Shown piece by piece: positions 17,826 to 25,456 of a stretch of DNA of 64,000 nucleotides. A program made the translations under genes and the position numbers. The stretch's first letter is position 1. Each line of letters opens with the position of its first letter. A model generated the notes under the pieces. It did not search any database, was not told the origin of the DNA, and saw nothing but the letters and a program-made list of their open reading frames with translations. Location: NCBI GenBank assembly GCA_963665495.1, contig OY762289.1, forward strand, positions 4,216,001 through 4,280,000, written 5' to 3'. Origin of the DNA: G963665495 sp963665495 (lineage in GTDB: Bacteria; Desulfobacterota; Desulfovibrionia; Desulfovibrionales; Desulfovibrionaceae).

Positions 17826-18482
17826 CTACTGCTGCGTACGGTACGCCTCGACTTCCTCAAGCAGTTTGGGATGCACTTCCAGGCCTGTTTCCCTGGCCTT
17901 GTCCACGCATTCCACGGCTTTTTCCGGCTGGTTCAACTGCAGGTAGGCAATGGCCATGTTGTTGTAAGCCGGGCCGAACATGGGCTCGACTTCAACAGCC
18001 CGCTGGCAGACCGTAAGCGCCCGTTCCGGGTCGCCTTCATTCAGATAGGCCGTTCCCAGGGTGGCCAGGGCCTGCACGAAATTGCCGTCGAGTTTCACGG
18101 CTTTTTCCAGGGCCTTGACGGCGGATTTCAGATCGCCGCGCTGCATGTGCACAAAACCGATATTGCCCCAGGGGGTGGCGAACATGGGACGGATATTGGC
18201 GGCGTTCTGGTTGTAGTTCAGACAACCGTCCAGATCGCCGCGGTGCATGGCGATGCCGCCGAGCTGGATATAGGCCTCCACCAGGGTGGGCGAATTGGAC
18301 ACCGCATCATGGAAGCTGCGTTCGGCTTCCACCCAGTCCCCCTTGGCAAGATAGGCCACGCCAAGGTTGTAGTGGTGGTTTCCACATTGCGGATTGGCGC
18401 TGAGCTTGGCTTTGAGATCGGCAATACGCTGCTCAACGGTTTCTCCGTTCTGGGCCTGAGTTTCCTGGCTACTCATCGTCAT
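17826..18482 (-). CDS. Tetratricopeptide-repeat protein
   Basis: 218 residues built of about five TPR units: 'NPQCGNHHYNLGVAYLAKGDW', 'EAYIQLGGIAMHRGDLDGCL', 'VQALATLGTAYLNEGDPERAL' and 'GPAYNNMAIAYLQLNQPEKAV'. No signal peptide or membrane segment, so probably a cytoplasmic scaffold. ATG 18482 has GAAGGA 8 bases upstream and overlaps the preceding gene by 14 bp. That implies translational coupling to the 116-residue protein and the YkgJ protein upstream. No specific partner can be inferred. Confidence 0.88.
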   Translation of the reverse strand: MTMSSQETQAQNGETVEQRIADLKAKLSANPQCGNHHYNLGVAYLAKGDWVEAERSFHDAVSNSPTLVEAYIQLGGIAMHRGDLDGCLNYNQNAANIRPMFATPWGNIGFVHMQRGDLKSAVKALEKAVKLDGNFVQALATLGTAYLNEGDPERALTVCQRAVEVEPMFGPAYNNMAIAYLQLNQPEKAVECVDKARETGLEVHPKLLEEVEAYRTQQ

Positions 18483-18819
18483 AATCAATTCCTTCTTTCT
18501 TAAGGAGTTCGTGATACCAGACACAGAACTCGTACGCTCCCTGAAAACGGTCCTGACGGTTGATCAGGCCTAGGGCCATTTCCAGCACGCCTTGGGAATA
18601 GGGCGTGTTGACTTTCTGCGGTTCGCGCGTCTGGAGAAACTCCCGTACCAGTTGCTGGGTCGTACGGTTGGACGGATCCTTCCGGATTTCAATCGGGTCC
18701 TTGGGTTCCTGAAAAGGATCCCACTTGTCATAGCCAATACGATCTATGAATTTCTTGCGCCGTGGAGAGAGCTTTTCGTAAATATAACGCTTTTGCTCTT
18801 CCGCGTTGAGATTGCTCAT
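18469..18819 (-). CDS. Conserved small hypothetical protein
   Basis: 116 residues from ATG 18819, highly charged, with 'LSPRRKKFIDRIGYDKWDPF' near the N-terminus and acidic C-terminus 'EGIDYDDE'. I do not recognise a domain. Coding is supported by its tight packing: its start overlaps the YkgJ stop by 4 bp (ATGA) and its stop overlaps the TPR start by 14 bp. It is therefore the middle gene of a three-gene operon. Confidence 0.75.
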   Translation of the reverse strand: MSNLNAEEQKRYIYEKLSPRRKKFIDRIGYDKWDPFQEPKDPIEIRKDPSNRTTQQLVREFLQTREPQKVNTPYSQGVLEMALGLINRQDRFQGAYEFCVWYHELLKKEGIDYDDE

Positions 18820-19679
18820 TTCTTTTCTCCGCCCGGCGTCATGCCGCACTTCTTCGGATCTCGGGAATTGGGATCGCAGCCTTCCGCAGTGCAGGACTTG
18901 CAGATGTCGTCGATCCTGTAGTTCTCGCCGTCCTTGCCGCCGATGACCCAGGCGCTGCCGCTCGATCCCGTCCCTTCCGCCTCTGCTTCGTCAAGAGTGG
19001 GGGGCCCGCCAAAAACGCTTTCATTTTCCGGATCGATGATGCCCAGATAGTCCTTGTCATACGTGGTGATCAGCGCCATGGAAACCGGCACCAGGATTTC
19101 GCCCATCTGCGTATGATTGGTGGCAAGGGTGCTGACAAGCTCCTGGCTCAGCTGGATCAGCTTATCCTGGAGTTTGTCAATATTGACAGTCGGATATGGC
19201 TGTCCGGGTTCAAAACCAGATTTACCGCAGGTGTGCGACTGCCCTTCAATGGCCGTGGGAATGCCGTAAAGACGGCAGGTCACGGGCCGGTACGCATAGA
19301 GGTCGCACTTGTCCTCTTTATTCAGCAGCGGGCAGCGCAGGCGCATTTTGGCGATGTCTTCCAGAATCTGCGCAGCGGGCACGCCTTCTTCCGACGCCTT
19401 GAAGACACGGCGCTTCAGGCGGTAGTTTTCACGGTCGGATTTGTCGGCGCGGTCGAAAATAACGGATTTCGCGGCGCCGTCATAGGTCTCAAGAAATTTG
19501 TGGTTCAGGTACAGGGCTTCGATCAAACTGATGTCGAACAGGGCGTAACAGCAGTCACTGCAGCCGACTCCACATTGCACGCGATCAGCGTATTCCTGGT
19601 GCACGCGTTCAAAAATGGCGTCCACTTCCGCGACTATGGCTTCGTATCTCTTGAAATATTCTGTGAAATCAAAATCCAT
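18816..19679 (-). CDS. YkgJ-family cysteine-cluster protein
   Basis: 287 residues. It contains the zinc/iron-chelating CxxCxxCC pattern of the YkgJ family ('CGVGCSDCCYALF'), followed by 'RCPLLNKEDKCDLYAYRPVTCRLYGIP'. A C-terminal cysteine-rich tail ('CKSCTAEGCDPNSRDPKKCG') is additional to the standard domain. ATG 19679 has AAGGAG upstream; the longer frame to 19805 is not supported. First gene of an operon with the 116-residue protein and TPR protein. Function of the family is poorly known; metal or Fe-S binding is likely. Confidence 0.82.
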   Translation of the reverse strand: MDFDFTEYFKRYEAIVAEVDAIFERVHQEYADRVQCGVGCSDCCYALFDISLIEALYLNHKFLETYDGAAKSVIFDRADKSDRENYRLKRRVFKASEEGVPAAQILEDIAKMRLRCPLLNKEDKCDLYAYRPVTCRLYGIPTAIEGQSHTCGKSGFEPGQPYPTVNIDKLQDKLIQLSQELVSTLATNHTQMGEILVPVSMALITTYDKDYLGIIDPENESVFGGPPTLDEAEAEGTGSSGSAWVIGGKDGENYRIDDICKSCTAEGCDPNSRDPKKCGMTPGGEKK

Positions 19680-19939
19680 TGACTGCTGGCTCCTTAAATC
19701 GGGTTTGATCGTGTCGGCCGGGAGGCCCTGTCCCGGATGGGAAAAGAGGTAAGCACTTCTTCTTCGCTTGTCATCCTGAAGCAATGGAAAAGTGGCCGGT
19801 AGCATGCGGAGAACGCGGAATTGAAGCGGAAGAAAAACCCGAAGGTTATAATCGCTGTAGGGCAGTATGTGCGTCCACCCTGCAAATATCTTTGGGAATG
19901 GCCGGCTGCTTCCCCAGATTGTGTGCGGATTATTCAGAT

Positions 19940-19967
19940 AAGCCCTGTCGCTCGCGCGGCAGGGCTT
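19940..19967. terminator. Stem-loop downstream of ferredoxin gene
   Basis: AAGCCCTG and CAGGGCTT form an 8-bp stem around a GC-rich loop, about 50 bp beyond the ferredoxin stop on the minus strand. A second 7-bp hairpin (CGACTGC/GCAGTCG) lies at 19988-20005. Neither has a good T-run. Confidence 0.4.
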
Positions 19968-20013
19968 TCATGATTCTTTGACGGAGTCGACTGCCGACGC
20001 AGTCGTTTCCGGT

Positions 20014-20202
20014 TTAGTTTTCTTCAATGGTGATGGCATCCTGCTCGCAAACTTCGACGCAGGATTCACAGCCCAGGCATTCCTCTTCGTTTACGGGAAC
20101 AGCCTTGCCGTCCTGCAGCTCGTAAACTTCAACAGGACATACGTCTACGCATTCACCATCGCCAACACATTTGTCAGCGTCAACAGTTACAGAATAACCC
20201 AT
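20014..20202 (-). CDS. Ferredoxin with Cys-x2-Asp cluster site
   Basis: 62 residues with two cluster motifs. The first has Cys12, Asp15, Cys18 and Cys22-Pro; the second has Cys42, Cys45, Cys48 and Cys52. Asp15 replaces the usual second cysteine. This is the pattern of Desulfovibrio africanus ferredoxin III, where the site holds a [3Fe-4S] cluster that converts to [4Fe-4S] or takes other metals. The second Cys motif lacks the usual following Pro (Glu53). ATG 20202 has GGAGG 5 bases upstream. Acts as a low-potential cytoplasmic electron carrier. A sigma-70-like promoter is seen at 20370-20398. Confidence 0.93.
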   Translation of the reverse strand: MGYSVTVDADKCVGDGECVDVCPVEVYELQDGKAVPVNEEECLGCESCVEVCEQDAITIEEN

Positions 20203-20369
20203 TTTTCCCTCCAACTGAGAAGTTGTGATTTCCGGCCCGGGAATCCGGGCAATGCGGAAACCCTGCTTGAAACCGGCGCCGTTGCATATGCTGCAGCCCC
20301 CGAGCTGCTGGCTTTGCTGCTTTGACGCCCGCCTCGTTTACAGATTTCAATACACCCTGTCAGGTTTTG

Positions 20370-20398
20370 CAGATAGCCTTCTCCCATTTGGGTGTCAA
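20370..20398 (-). promoter_or_regulatory. Sigma-70-type promoter of ferredoxin gene
   Basis: On the minus strand TTGACA (20398-20393), a 17-base spacer and TATCTG (20375-20370). This predicts a leader of about 160 nt before the ferredoxin ATG. Confidence 0.6.
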
Positions 20399-20558
20399 GA
20401 CTAAGATTTCATTCCTCCTTTATCTATTGAACATTTTCCAGACAACCGCCGCTACGCCTGCCCGCCCCGACAGACAGAAATTTCCCGGACTACGCTTCAT
20501 TCCGCGTAAATCCGCATAAAAAAAACAAGAAATGCCTAACTGTGTCCCTTCTTCCCTG

Positions 20559-20999
20559 TCAGACGCTTTTCAGCTCCAAAACGCGGCTTTTCACTTTGAA
20601 ACCGAATTTTTCATAAAAGGGGATGACCTCTTCATTGCCTTCCACAACGCTGATGCCGATTCGGGTGCACCCCTGCCCGGCCAGCCACGACAATGCGGCC
20701 TCCATGAGCTCTTTCCCCAGCGACGCACCGCGGACCTCCGGCTGCAGATAAATCGAATCGATTTCCCCGGCGCCATTATATATTGACGCAACGCAATAGC
20801 CAACCAGTCCGCCGTTTTTTCCGGCAGCGATTATCTTTAAAGCATCCATGGCCAGCCATTTTTCACAACGCTCCCGGAAAGTGAAATTCGTAAAATACTC
20901 CTTGAAACAATACGATTTTTCCAGATGAAGCGCGTTCAATTCGCGCCACAAGGGTTCTATGACGTCAATCTGCTCCGCTGCAATATCCATGAGTTCCAT
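20559..20999 (-). CDS. GNAT-family N-acetyltransferase
   Basis: 146 residues. GNAT fold: 'IDSIYLQPEVRGASLGKELMEAAL' carries the acetyl-CoA pyrophosphate-binding R/Q-x-x-G-x-G/A-like loop, and 'VVEGNEEVIPFYEKFGFK' is the usual C-terminal motif. Substrate unknown. ATG 20999 was chosen over 21005 because GGGGTG is 7 bases upstream; the longer frame to 21113 has no ribosome site. Likely a single gene. Confidence 0.8.
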   Translation of the reverse strand: MELMDIAAEQIDVIEPLWRELNALHLEKSYCFKEYFTNFTFRERCEKWLAMDALKIIAAGKNGGLVGYCVASIYNGAGEIDSIYLQPEVRGASLGKELMEAALSWLAGQGCTRIGISVVEGNEEVIPFYEKFGFKVKSRVLELKSV

Positions 21000-21245
21000 G
21001 TGCATGCACCCCAACGTAGCAACGCGGTAAAAGGTAAAAGAGGATCTATCCTGTTCTGTTTTTAGAGGCCTTTCAACTGATGAACCGCAAAAACAAACCG
21101 GCAACGCATGCATGTAGTGCTATTTCACCACAGACATGGTGTTCCCCCTGGAGTAACACAAGGTTGAATCCTCTGTCCGGACTGCCGGGAGGTCCGCAGC
21201 CCAGACAGGCGGACACCAACAGCTTGTTATCGAGGGAGAACTCGC

Positions 21246-22307
21246 ATGAAAGTCAAAGCCATCCGGAAAAAATGTCGCCGGATGCCGGTTTGCCGGACGC
21301 ATCGTTGGTTCTGGTTTGTGGTCATGGTCTGTTTGCTGTCTTTCTCCTTTTTGCCCGGACCAGAAGCATATGCCCAATCCAAAGTGTATATCACCAGCAA
21401 CAACAACAAAATACTGTTCCGTACGGATCTTGACGGGACCAACGTCGAGAATTTCGGCGATTTGAACAGTCTGCTCACTTCCCCCTGCGGTATTGCAGTG
21501 GACTCCACGGCTGGCAAAGTCTACGTCGCCAACCTGGCGTCCGGAAAAATAACCCGCGCCAATCTGGACGGAACTTCACCCGAAGACCTCGGTAATTTCG
21601 GGGGGGCTGCCCTGGTCAAGGACATCGCCCTGGATGTGTCCGCTGGCAAACTGTACGGGGTTTCCGCTTCACTCAACGCGCTGGTACGGGCGAATCTGGA
21701 CGGAACGAGTCCGGAGACCATCTCCATCACCATAAGCGGGGCCAATCCCCTGAGTTCACCCTACGGCATTGCCCTGGATACCGGCGCAGGCAAAGTCTAC
21801 ATAGCCAATTATCTGACCAACACCGTTGTAAGAGCCAATCTCGACGGAACCAGCCCCGAAAATCTCGGGAACCCGGGCAGCCTGTTGAATCGGCCCATGG
21901 CAATAGCCCTGGATACGGCTGCCGGTAAAATGTATCTCGCCAGTAACTCCAATAGCAAGGTGATCCGCGCGGACCTGAACGGCTCCAATGCGGAGGAGTT
22001 GACCGGTCTGAGCGCTTTATTGGGGGGGCCAGCAGGCATTGCCCTCGATGTTTCCAACAATAAACTCTATGTCGTCAATGCGAGCACGGATTTCAAAACT
22101 CTTGTGCGGGCAGACCTGGACGGCACCAACGCCGAATCCCTCGGGAACCCGGGCGGCTTGATAAGTTTGCCTTATGGCCTTGCCCTGCTGTTGATACCGG
22201 AAGTGAGCGCGCTGCCGTTCCCTTACGGCGTGTGCCTCTTCATCGCCCTCATTTTCTGCGGCCTGACCTGGCAGATCCTGCGCAGCAGACGGCGCCCTGG
22301 AAACTGA
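21246..22307 (+). CDS. Exported YWTD-type beta-propeller with C-terminal membrane anchor
   Basis: 353 residues. Basic N-terminus and hydrophobic stretch ('WFWFVVMVCLLSFSFLPG') ending in 'AYAQ' predict a signal peptide. About six repeats of roughly 42 residues follow, each with 'KVYIAN', 'RANLDGTSPE' and 'GIALD' elements, as in LDL-receptor class B/YWTD propellers. The C-terminus is 'IPEVSALPFPYG', a hydrophobic helix, then a basic tail (RSRRR). That layout resembles IPTL/PEP-CTERM protein-sorting tails. GAGGGAGA precedes ATG. It is the last gene before the aromatic operon leader. Confidence 0.78.
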   Translation: MKVKAIRKKCRRMPVCRTHRWFWFVVMVCLLSFSFLPGPEAYAQSKVYITSNNNKILFRTDLDGTNVENFGDLNSLLTSPCGIAVDSTAGKVYVANLASGKITRANLDGTSPEDLGNFGGAALVKDIALDVSAGKLYGVSASLNALVRANLDGTSPETISITISGANPLSSPYGIALDTGAGKVYIANYLTNTVVRANLDGTSPENLGNPGSLLNRPMAIALDTAAGKMYLASNSNSKVIRADLNGSNAEELTGLSALLGGPAGIALDVSNNKLYVVNASTDFKTLVRADLDGTNAESLGNPGGLISLPYGLALLLIPEVSALPFPYGVCLFIALIFCGLTWQILRSRRRPGN

Positions 22308-22375
22308 GCACAATATGCTCTGGGCCTTCCGGCAAGGAAGTTATGTTAAAAAATGGTGACAACGAAAAATTTGTC

Positions 22376-22403
22376 TTGACAGGTTCGCACGTACTCACAT
22401 AGA
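22376..22403 (+). promoter_or_regulatory. Candidate promoter of the aromatic amino-acid operon
   Basis: TTGACA (22376-22381), a 16-base spacer and CATAGA (22398-22403, three of six consensus bases). The start site would fall near 22410, only about 2 bases before the leader-peptide ATG. Either the leader is nearly leaderless or the true -10 differs. Confidence 0.4.
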
Positions 22404-22411
22404 AAGACCCC

Positions 22412-22522
22412 ATGCACACATGTAATCCCAACCTGACCCAGGCCCCTTCCTATTTTCAGTATTTCTTTTTTTATTTTTTTTGGTGCATATTCGCCTGTGG
22501 TCCAGTGAGAGGATGTGTGTAA
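22412..22522 (+). CDS. Aromatic attenuator leader peptide
   Basis: 36-codon ORF that starts MHTCNPNLTQAPS and then runs through codons 14-24 as YFQYFFFYFFW: three Tyr, six Phe and one Trp in eleven codons, with one more Phe at codon 27. It ends at TAA 22520-22522. It lies directly upstream of a strong terminator and of the operon for Phe, Tyr and Trp synthesis. Starved ribosomes would stall in the aromatic run. Only a weak purine stretch (AGAAAG) precedes ATG. Upstream in frame there is a stop at 22400, so ATG 22412 is the only ATG start. Evidence is composition, position and the paired RNA structures; the peptide itself need not have a function. Confidence 0.85.
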   Translation: MHTCNPNLTQAPSYFQYFFFYFFWCIFACGPVRGCV

Positions 22523-22568
22523 CACGACTAAATAACTAAAAAAGATCCTCATAAAAGGGCCGCAGGCG
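22492..22568 (+). promoter_or_regulatory. Antiterminator pairing of the aromatic attenuator
   Basis: Bases 22492-22503 (inside the leader ORF, just after the Phe/Tyr/Trp codons) can pair over 12 contiguous positions with 22557-22568, the 5' arm of the terminator. Two of the pairs are G-U. A ribosome stalled in codons 14-23 leaves 22492-22503 free, so the antiterminator forms. A ribosome running to the stop at 22522 covers it and lets the terminator fold. A smaller hairpin GAGGAT (22509-22514) / ATCCTC (22545-22550) lies between. Confidence 0.8.
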
Positions 22569-22588
22569 AAAGCTGGCGGCCCTTTTTT
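22553..22588 (+). terminator. Intrinsic terminator of the aromatic attenuator
   Basis: GGGCCGC (22557-22563) pairs with GCGGCCC (22576-22582). The inner stem continues to a GAAA tetraloop (22568-22571), with A's on the left matched by a run of six T's (22583-22588). It sits 76 bp before the first structural gene, so by default it would block the operon. Confidence 0.9.
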
Positions 22589-22663
22589 ATTTTACAACGC
22601 ACACCGGGGATCTGAAAAAACGGCTTACAGGCCACAACCGGCAGCCAAAGGGAGGCAGGCATC

Positions 22664-23467
22664 ATGTTGTTAGGAAAAGGCGTACGTCTGGAAAGAATCT
22701 TCGATCGAAATACAGGCCGGACCATTATCGTCCCCATGGACCACGGGGTCAGCGTTGGACCGATTTACGGCCTGGTGGATTTCAAGGGCACGGTCAACAA
22801 AGTCGCGGACGGCGGCGCCAACGCCGTGCTGATGCATAAAGGGCTGCCCCGCTGCACGCACCGCGGCTACGGCCGGGATATCGGGCTGATTCTGCATCTT
22901 TCGGCCAGCACCTGTCTTTCGCCCACGCCCAACGCCAAGACCCTGGTGGCCACGGTGGAAGACGCGTTGCGCATGGGGGCGGACGCTGTTTCGCTGCACG
23001 TGAACCTGGGCGACGAAACCGAATCCCGGATGCTGGAAGACCTGGGCATGGTCAGCTCCGAGGCCGCGTCCTGGGGCGTGCCGGTTCTGGCAATGCTCTA
23101 CGCGCGCGGTCCGAAGATCCCCAACGAATACGATCCGGAAGTGGTCAAACATTGCGCACGGGTTGGGCAAGAACTCGGCGCCGATGTCATCAAAGTCCAC
23201 TACACCGGCGATATCAAGTCCTTTGCCGCCGTGGTCGAAGCCTGCTGCGTCCCCGTGGTCATCGCGGGCGGTGAAAAAATGGAGAACACCAGGGATATCG
23301 TCCAGATGGCCCACGACTCCATCCAGGCCGGGGGCGCGGGCCTCTCGGTGGGGCGCAACGTCTTCCAGCACCCCAACCCCAAACTCCTGGTCCAGGCCCT
23401 GCACGGCGTGGTCCACAGCGACTGGGACGTCGAACAGGCCATGGAACTGCTGGAAGAGTACAACTAA
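22664..23467 (+). CDS. 2-amino-3,7-dideoxy-D-threo-hept-6-ulosonate (ADH) synthase, paralogue 1
   Basis: 267 residues. Class I DhnA/FbaB-type aldolase. In the archaeal-type shikimate route the enzyme condenses a deoxy-ketohexose phosphate with aspartate semialdehyde, bypassing DAHP synthase. Motifs: 'IIVPMDHGVSVGPIYGLVD', 'NAVLMHKG', 'AMLYARGPK' and 'ADVIKVHYTGD' with the Schiff-base Lys. GGAGG precedes ATG. First structural gene after the attenuator. A second paralogue follows at 23642 and DHQ synthase II at 24479, which fixes the pathway assignment. An ordinary fructose-bisphosphate aldolase role is less likely given context. Confidence 0.85.
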   Translation: MLLGKGVRLERIFDRNTGRTIIVPMDHGVSVGPIYGLVDFKGTVNKVADGGANAVLMHKGLPRCTHRGYGRDIGLILHLSASTCLSPTPNAKTLVATVEDALRMGADAVSLHVNLGDETESRMLEDLGMVSSEAASWGVPVLAMLYARGPKIPNEYDPEVVKHCARVGQELGADVIKVHYTGDIKSFAAVVEACCVPVVIAGGEKMENTRDIVQMAHDSIQAGGAGLSVGRNVFQHPNPKLLVQALHGVVHSDWDVEQAMELLEEYN

Positions 23468-23490
23468 TCATTTTTTCAAGAGAAGCTTAC

Positions 23491-23537
23491 TTTGGGGCTC
23501 TGCCCCAAACCCCGCCAGGGGGAAACGCCCCCCCTGG
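23491..23537. repeat. Double-hairpin intergenic repeat
   Basis: TTTGGGG/CCCCAAA (7 bp) followed by CCAGGGGG/CCCCCTGG (8 bp). A related double hairpin lies at 25548-25591 before pheA. It lies in the spacer between the two aldolase paralogues. Confidence 0.7.
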
Positions 23538-23641
23538 ACCCGCGTGTTTAAGGGATGTTTATTTTTGCCATCAACGCGCCAGGTAAAAGTTTTTGGAGAA
23601 TCATGAAAACCCTTCAAAGGCTTTTTTAAAAGGAGAGTATC

Positions 23642-24439
23642 ATGCGTAATGGAAAAGCAATTCGCAGAGAACGGATTTTCAATAGAAACACCGGCAAAAC
23701 CGTGATAGTTCCACTGGACCACGGCTTCACGGTCGGCCCTATTTACGGATTGGTCGACCTCCGCAAAACGGTCAACAACATTGCCGAGGGCGGCGCTAAC
23801 GCCGTGGTCATGCACAAAGGCCTCGTCCGCTGCGGACACCGGACTTCTGGCAGCGACATCGGCCTGATCATTCACCTGTCCGCCAGCACGGGCATTTCCC
23901 CTGCGCCCAATGCCAAAACGCTGATCACCAGCGTGGAAGAGGCCATCAAACAGGGAGCGGACGGCGTATCCGTACACATCAACCTGGGTGCGGAAACCGA
24001 ACGCGAAATGCTCAGGGAAGCCGGTGAAGCCGCCGAACAGGCCGCTGACTGGGGCATGCCCTTTCTGGCCATGGTCTACGCGCGCGGTCCGAAAGTGGAA
24101 AACGAGCTGGACCCCGAACTGGTGGCGCACTGCGCCCGGGTGGGCATGGAAATCGGCGCCGACGTGGTCAAAGTGGCCTACACAGGCGACATTGACAGTT
24201 TCAGCAAAGTTGTGGATGGCTGCTGCATTCCGGTGGTCATCGCCGGCGGCCCCAAGCAGGAAACGGACCGCGGCCTGCTGCAGATGGTGCATGACGCCAT
24301 GCAGGCCGGCGCAGCGGGTCTGTCCATGGGCAGAAACGTGTTCCAGCACCAGAATACCACCGCGCTGATCCAGGCTCTGAACGGCATCGTGCACGAGGAC
24401 TGGTCCGTGGAAGAAGCCGAAGCCAAACTCAGCTCTTGA
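23642..24439 (+). CDS. ADH synthase-like class I aldolase, paralogue 2
   Basis: 265 residues, clearly homologous to the preceding gene along its whole length: 'VIVPLDHGFTVGPIYGLVD', 'NAVVMHKGL', 'AMVYARGPK' and 'ADVVKVAYTGD', with the Schiff-base Lys retained. AGGAGA precedes ATG. Both copies look catalytically intact, so this is a true tandem paralogue rather than a decaying copy. One may serve ADH synthesis and the other a related aldol or transaldol step such as 6-deoxy-5-ketofructose-phosphate formation (inference from the known archaeal pathway). Confidence 0.85.
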   Translation: MRNGKAIRRERIFNRNTGKTVIVPLDHGFTVGPIYGLVDLRKTVNNIAEGGANAVVMHKGLVRCGHRTSGSDIGLIIHLSASTGISPAPNAKTLITSVEEAIKQGADGVSVHINLGAETEREMLREAGEAAEQAADWGMPFLAMVYARGPKVENELDPELVAHCARVGMEIGADVVKVAYTGDIDSFSKVVDGCCIPVVIAGGPKQETDRGLLQMVHDAMQAGAAGLSMGRNVFQHQNTTALIQALNGIVHEDWSVEEAEAKLSS

Positions 24440-24478
24440 CCGGACGTTCCGTACGGCCGCATACTTTTTGAGGAAAAA

Positions 24479-25456
24479 ATGAAAGAGATCTGGTTCAAAG
24501 CCATACCCTTTGACAAGAAACTCCTGACCATCGCCCTGGAATCCGGAGTGGACGGCATCATCGCCGAACAAACCGACGTGGAGGCCATCGCCTCCCTGGG
24601 ACGGGTCACCGTACGTACGCCCGAGGATTTTTCCTGGCATACGCTCAACGAAAAAGCCGACGAGGAAGCGGCGGTTGCCGCCATGCAAAACGGCGCTTCC
24701 GTCTGCCTGACCAAAGGCTGGGAGATCATTCCTGTGGAAAACATTCTGGCCCAGGGTACGGGTCTGGCAGTGGAGGCCGAAAGCCTTGACAAGGCGCGCC
24801 TGGCCGCGGGCATTCTCGAACGCGGCGTGGATACCATCGTGGTTCTTCCCGAAGCCGCCACCGAACTCAAGGCCATCGTGTCCGAACTCAAACTCAGCCA
24901 GGGCAACATCGGACTGGCACCCGCCCGGGTCACCACCATCCGCCCCGTAGGACTCGGGCACCGGGTCTGCGTGGACACGCTCTCCCTCCTGAAATACGGA
25001 CAGGGCATGCTGGTGGGCAATTCGTCCGCGTTCACCTTTCTGGTGCACGCGGAAACCGAAGACAACCCCTATGTGGCGGCGCGGCCGTTCCGCATCAATG
25101 CCGGCGCCGTGCACGCCTATGCGGTGATGCCCGGAGACCGGACCAACTACCTGGAGGAGCTGCGCTCGGGCAACGAAGTGCTCATCGTGGGCGCCGACGG
25201 CTCCACCAGCCTGGCCGTCATCGGCAGGGCCAAGGTTGAAGTGCGGCCCATGCTGCTCATAGAGGCCGAACTGGAAGACGGATCCGCCAAAGGGGCCGTG
25301 TTCCTGCAGAACGCGGAAACCATCCGCGTGGTCTCCACCGAAGGCAGGGCCGTCAGCGTGGTTTCTCTCAAGGAAGGCGACCGGATCCTCTGCCGCTCCG
25401 ATGTGGCCGGACGCCATTTCGGCATGCGTATCCAGGAGGAAATCAAGGAGGAGTAA
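24479..25456 (+). CDS. 3-dehydroquinate synthase type II
   Basis: 325 residues. Archaeal-type, NAD-dependent enzyme that oxidatively deaminates and cyclises ADH to 3-dehydroquinate, replacing AroB. Characteristic segments: 'MKEIWFKAIPFDKKLLTIALESG', 'NIGLAPARVTTIRPVGLGHRVCVDT', 'GMLVGNSSAFTFLVHAE', 'RPFRINAGAVHAY' and 'ADGSTSLAVIGRAKVE'. GAGGAAAAA before ATG. It directly follows the two ADH synthase paralogues, as expected for the two-step entry module. Confidence 0.92.
   Translation: MKEIWFKAIPFDKKLLTIALESGVDGIIAEQTDVEAIASLGRVTVRTPEDFSWHTLNEKADEEAAVAAMQNGASVCLTKGWEIIPVENILAQGTGLAVEAESLDKARLAAGILERGVDTIVVLPEAATELKAIVSELKLSQGNIGLAPARVTTIRPVGLGHRVCVDTLSLLKYGQGMLVGNSSAFTFLVHAETEDNPYVAARPFRINAGAVHAYAVMPGDRTNYLEELRSGNEVLIVGADGSTSLAVIGRAKVEVRPMLLIEAELEDGSAKGAVFLQNAETIRVVSTEGRAVSVVSLKEGDRILCRSDVAGRHFGMRIQEEIKEE

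Noticed and set aside
20401..20412. Minus-strand ATG-AAA-TCT-TAG behind a perfect AAAGGAGG site
   Set aside because: A three-codon ORF upstream of the probable ferredoxin transcription start, so most likely chance or a relic.
23468..25417. 649-codon open frame on the minus strand opposite ADH synthase 2 and DHQ synthase II
   Set aside because: The plus strand encodes two unmistakable enzymes over the same span; the antisense frame is Gly/His/Arg-rich and is an artefact of GC-rich third positions.
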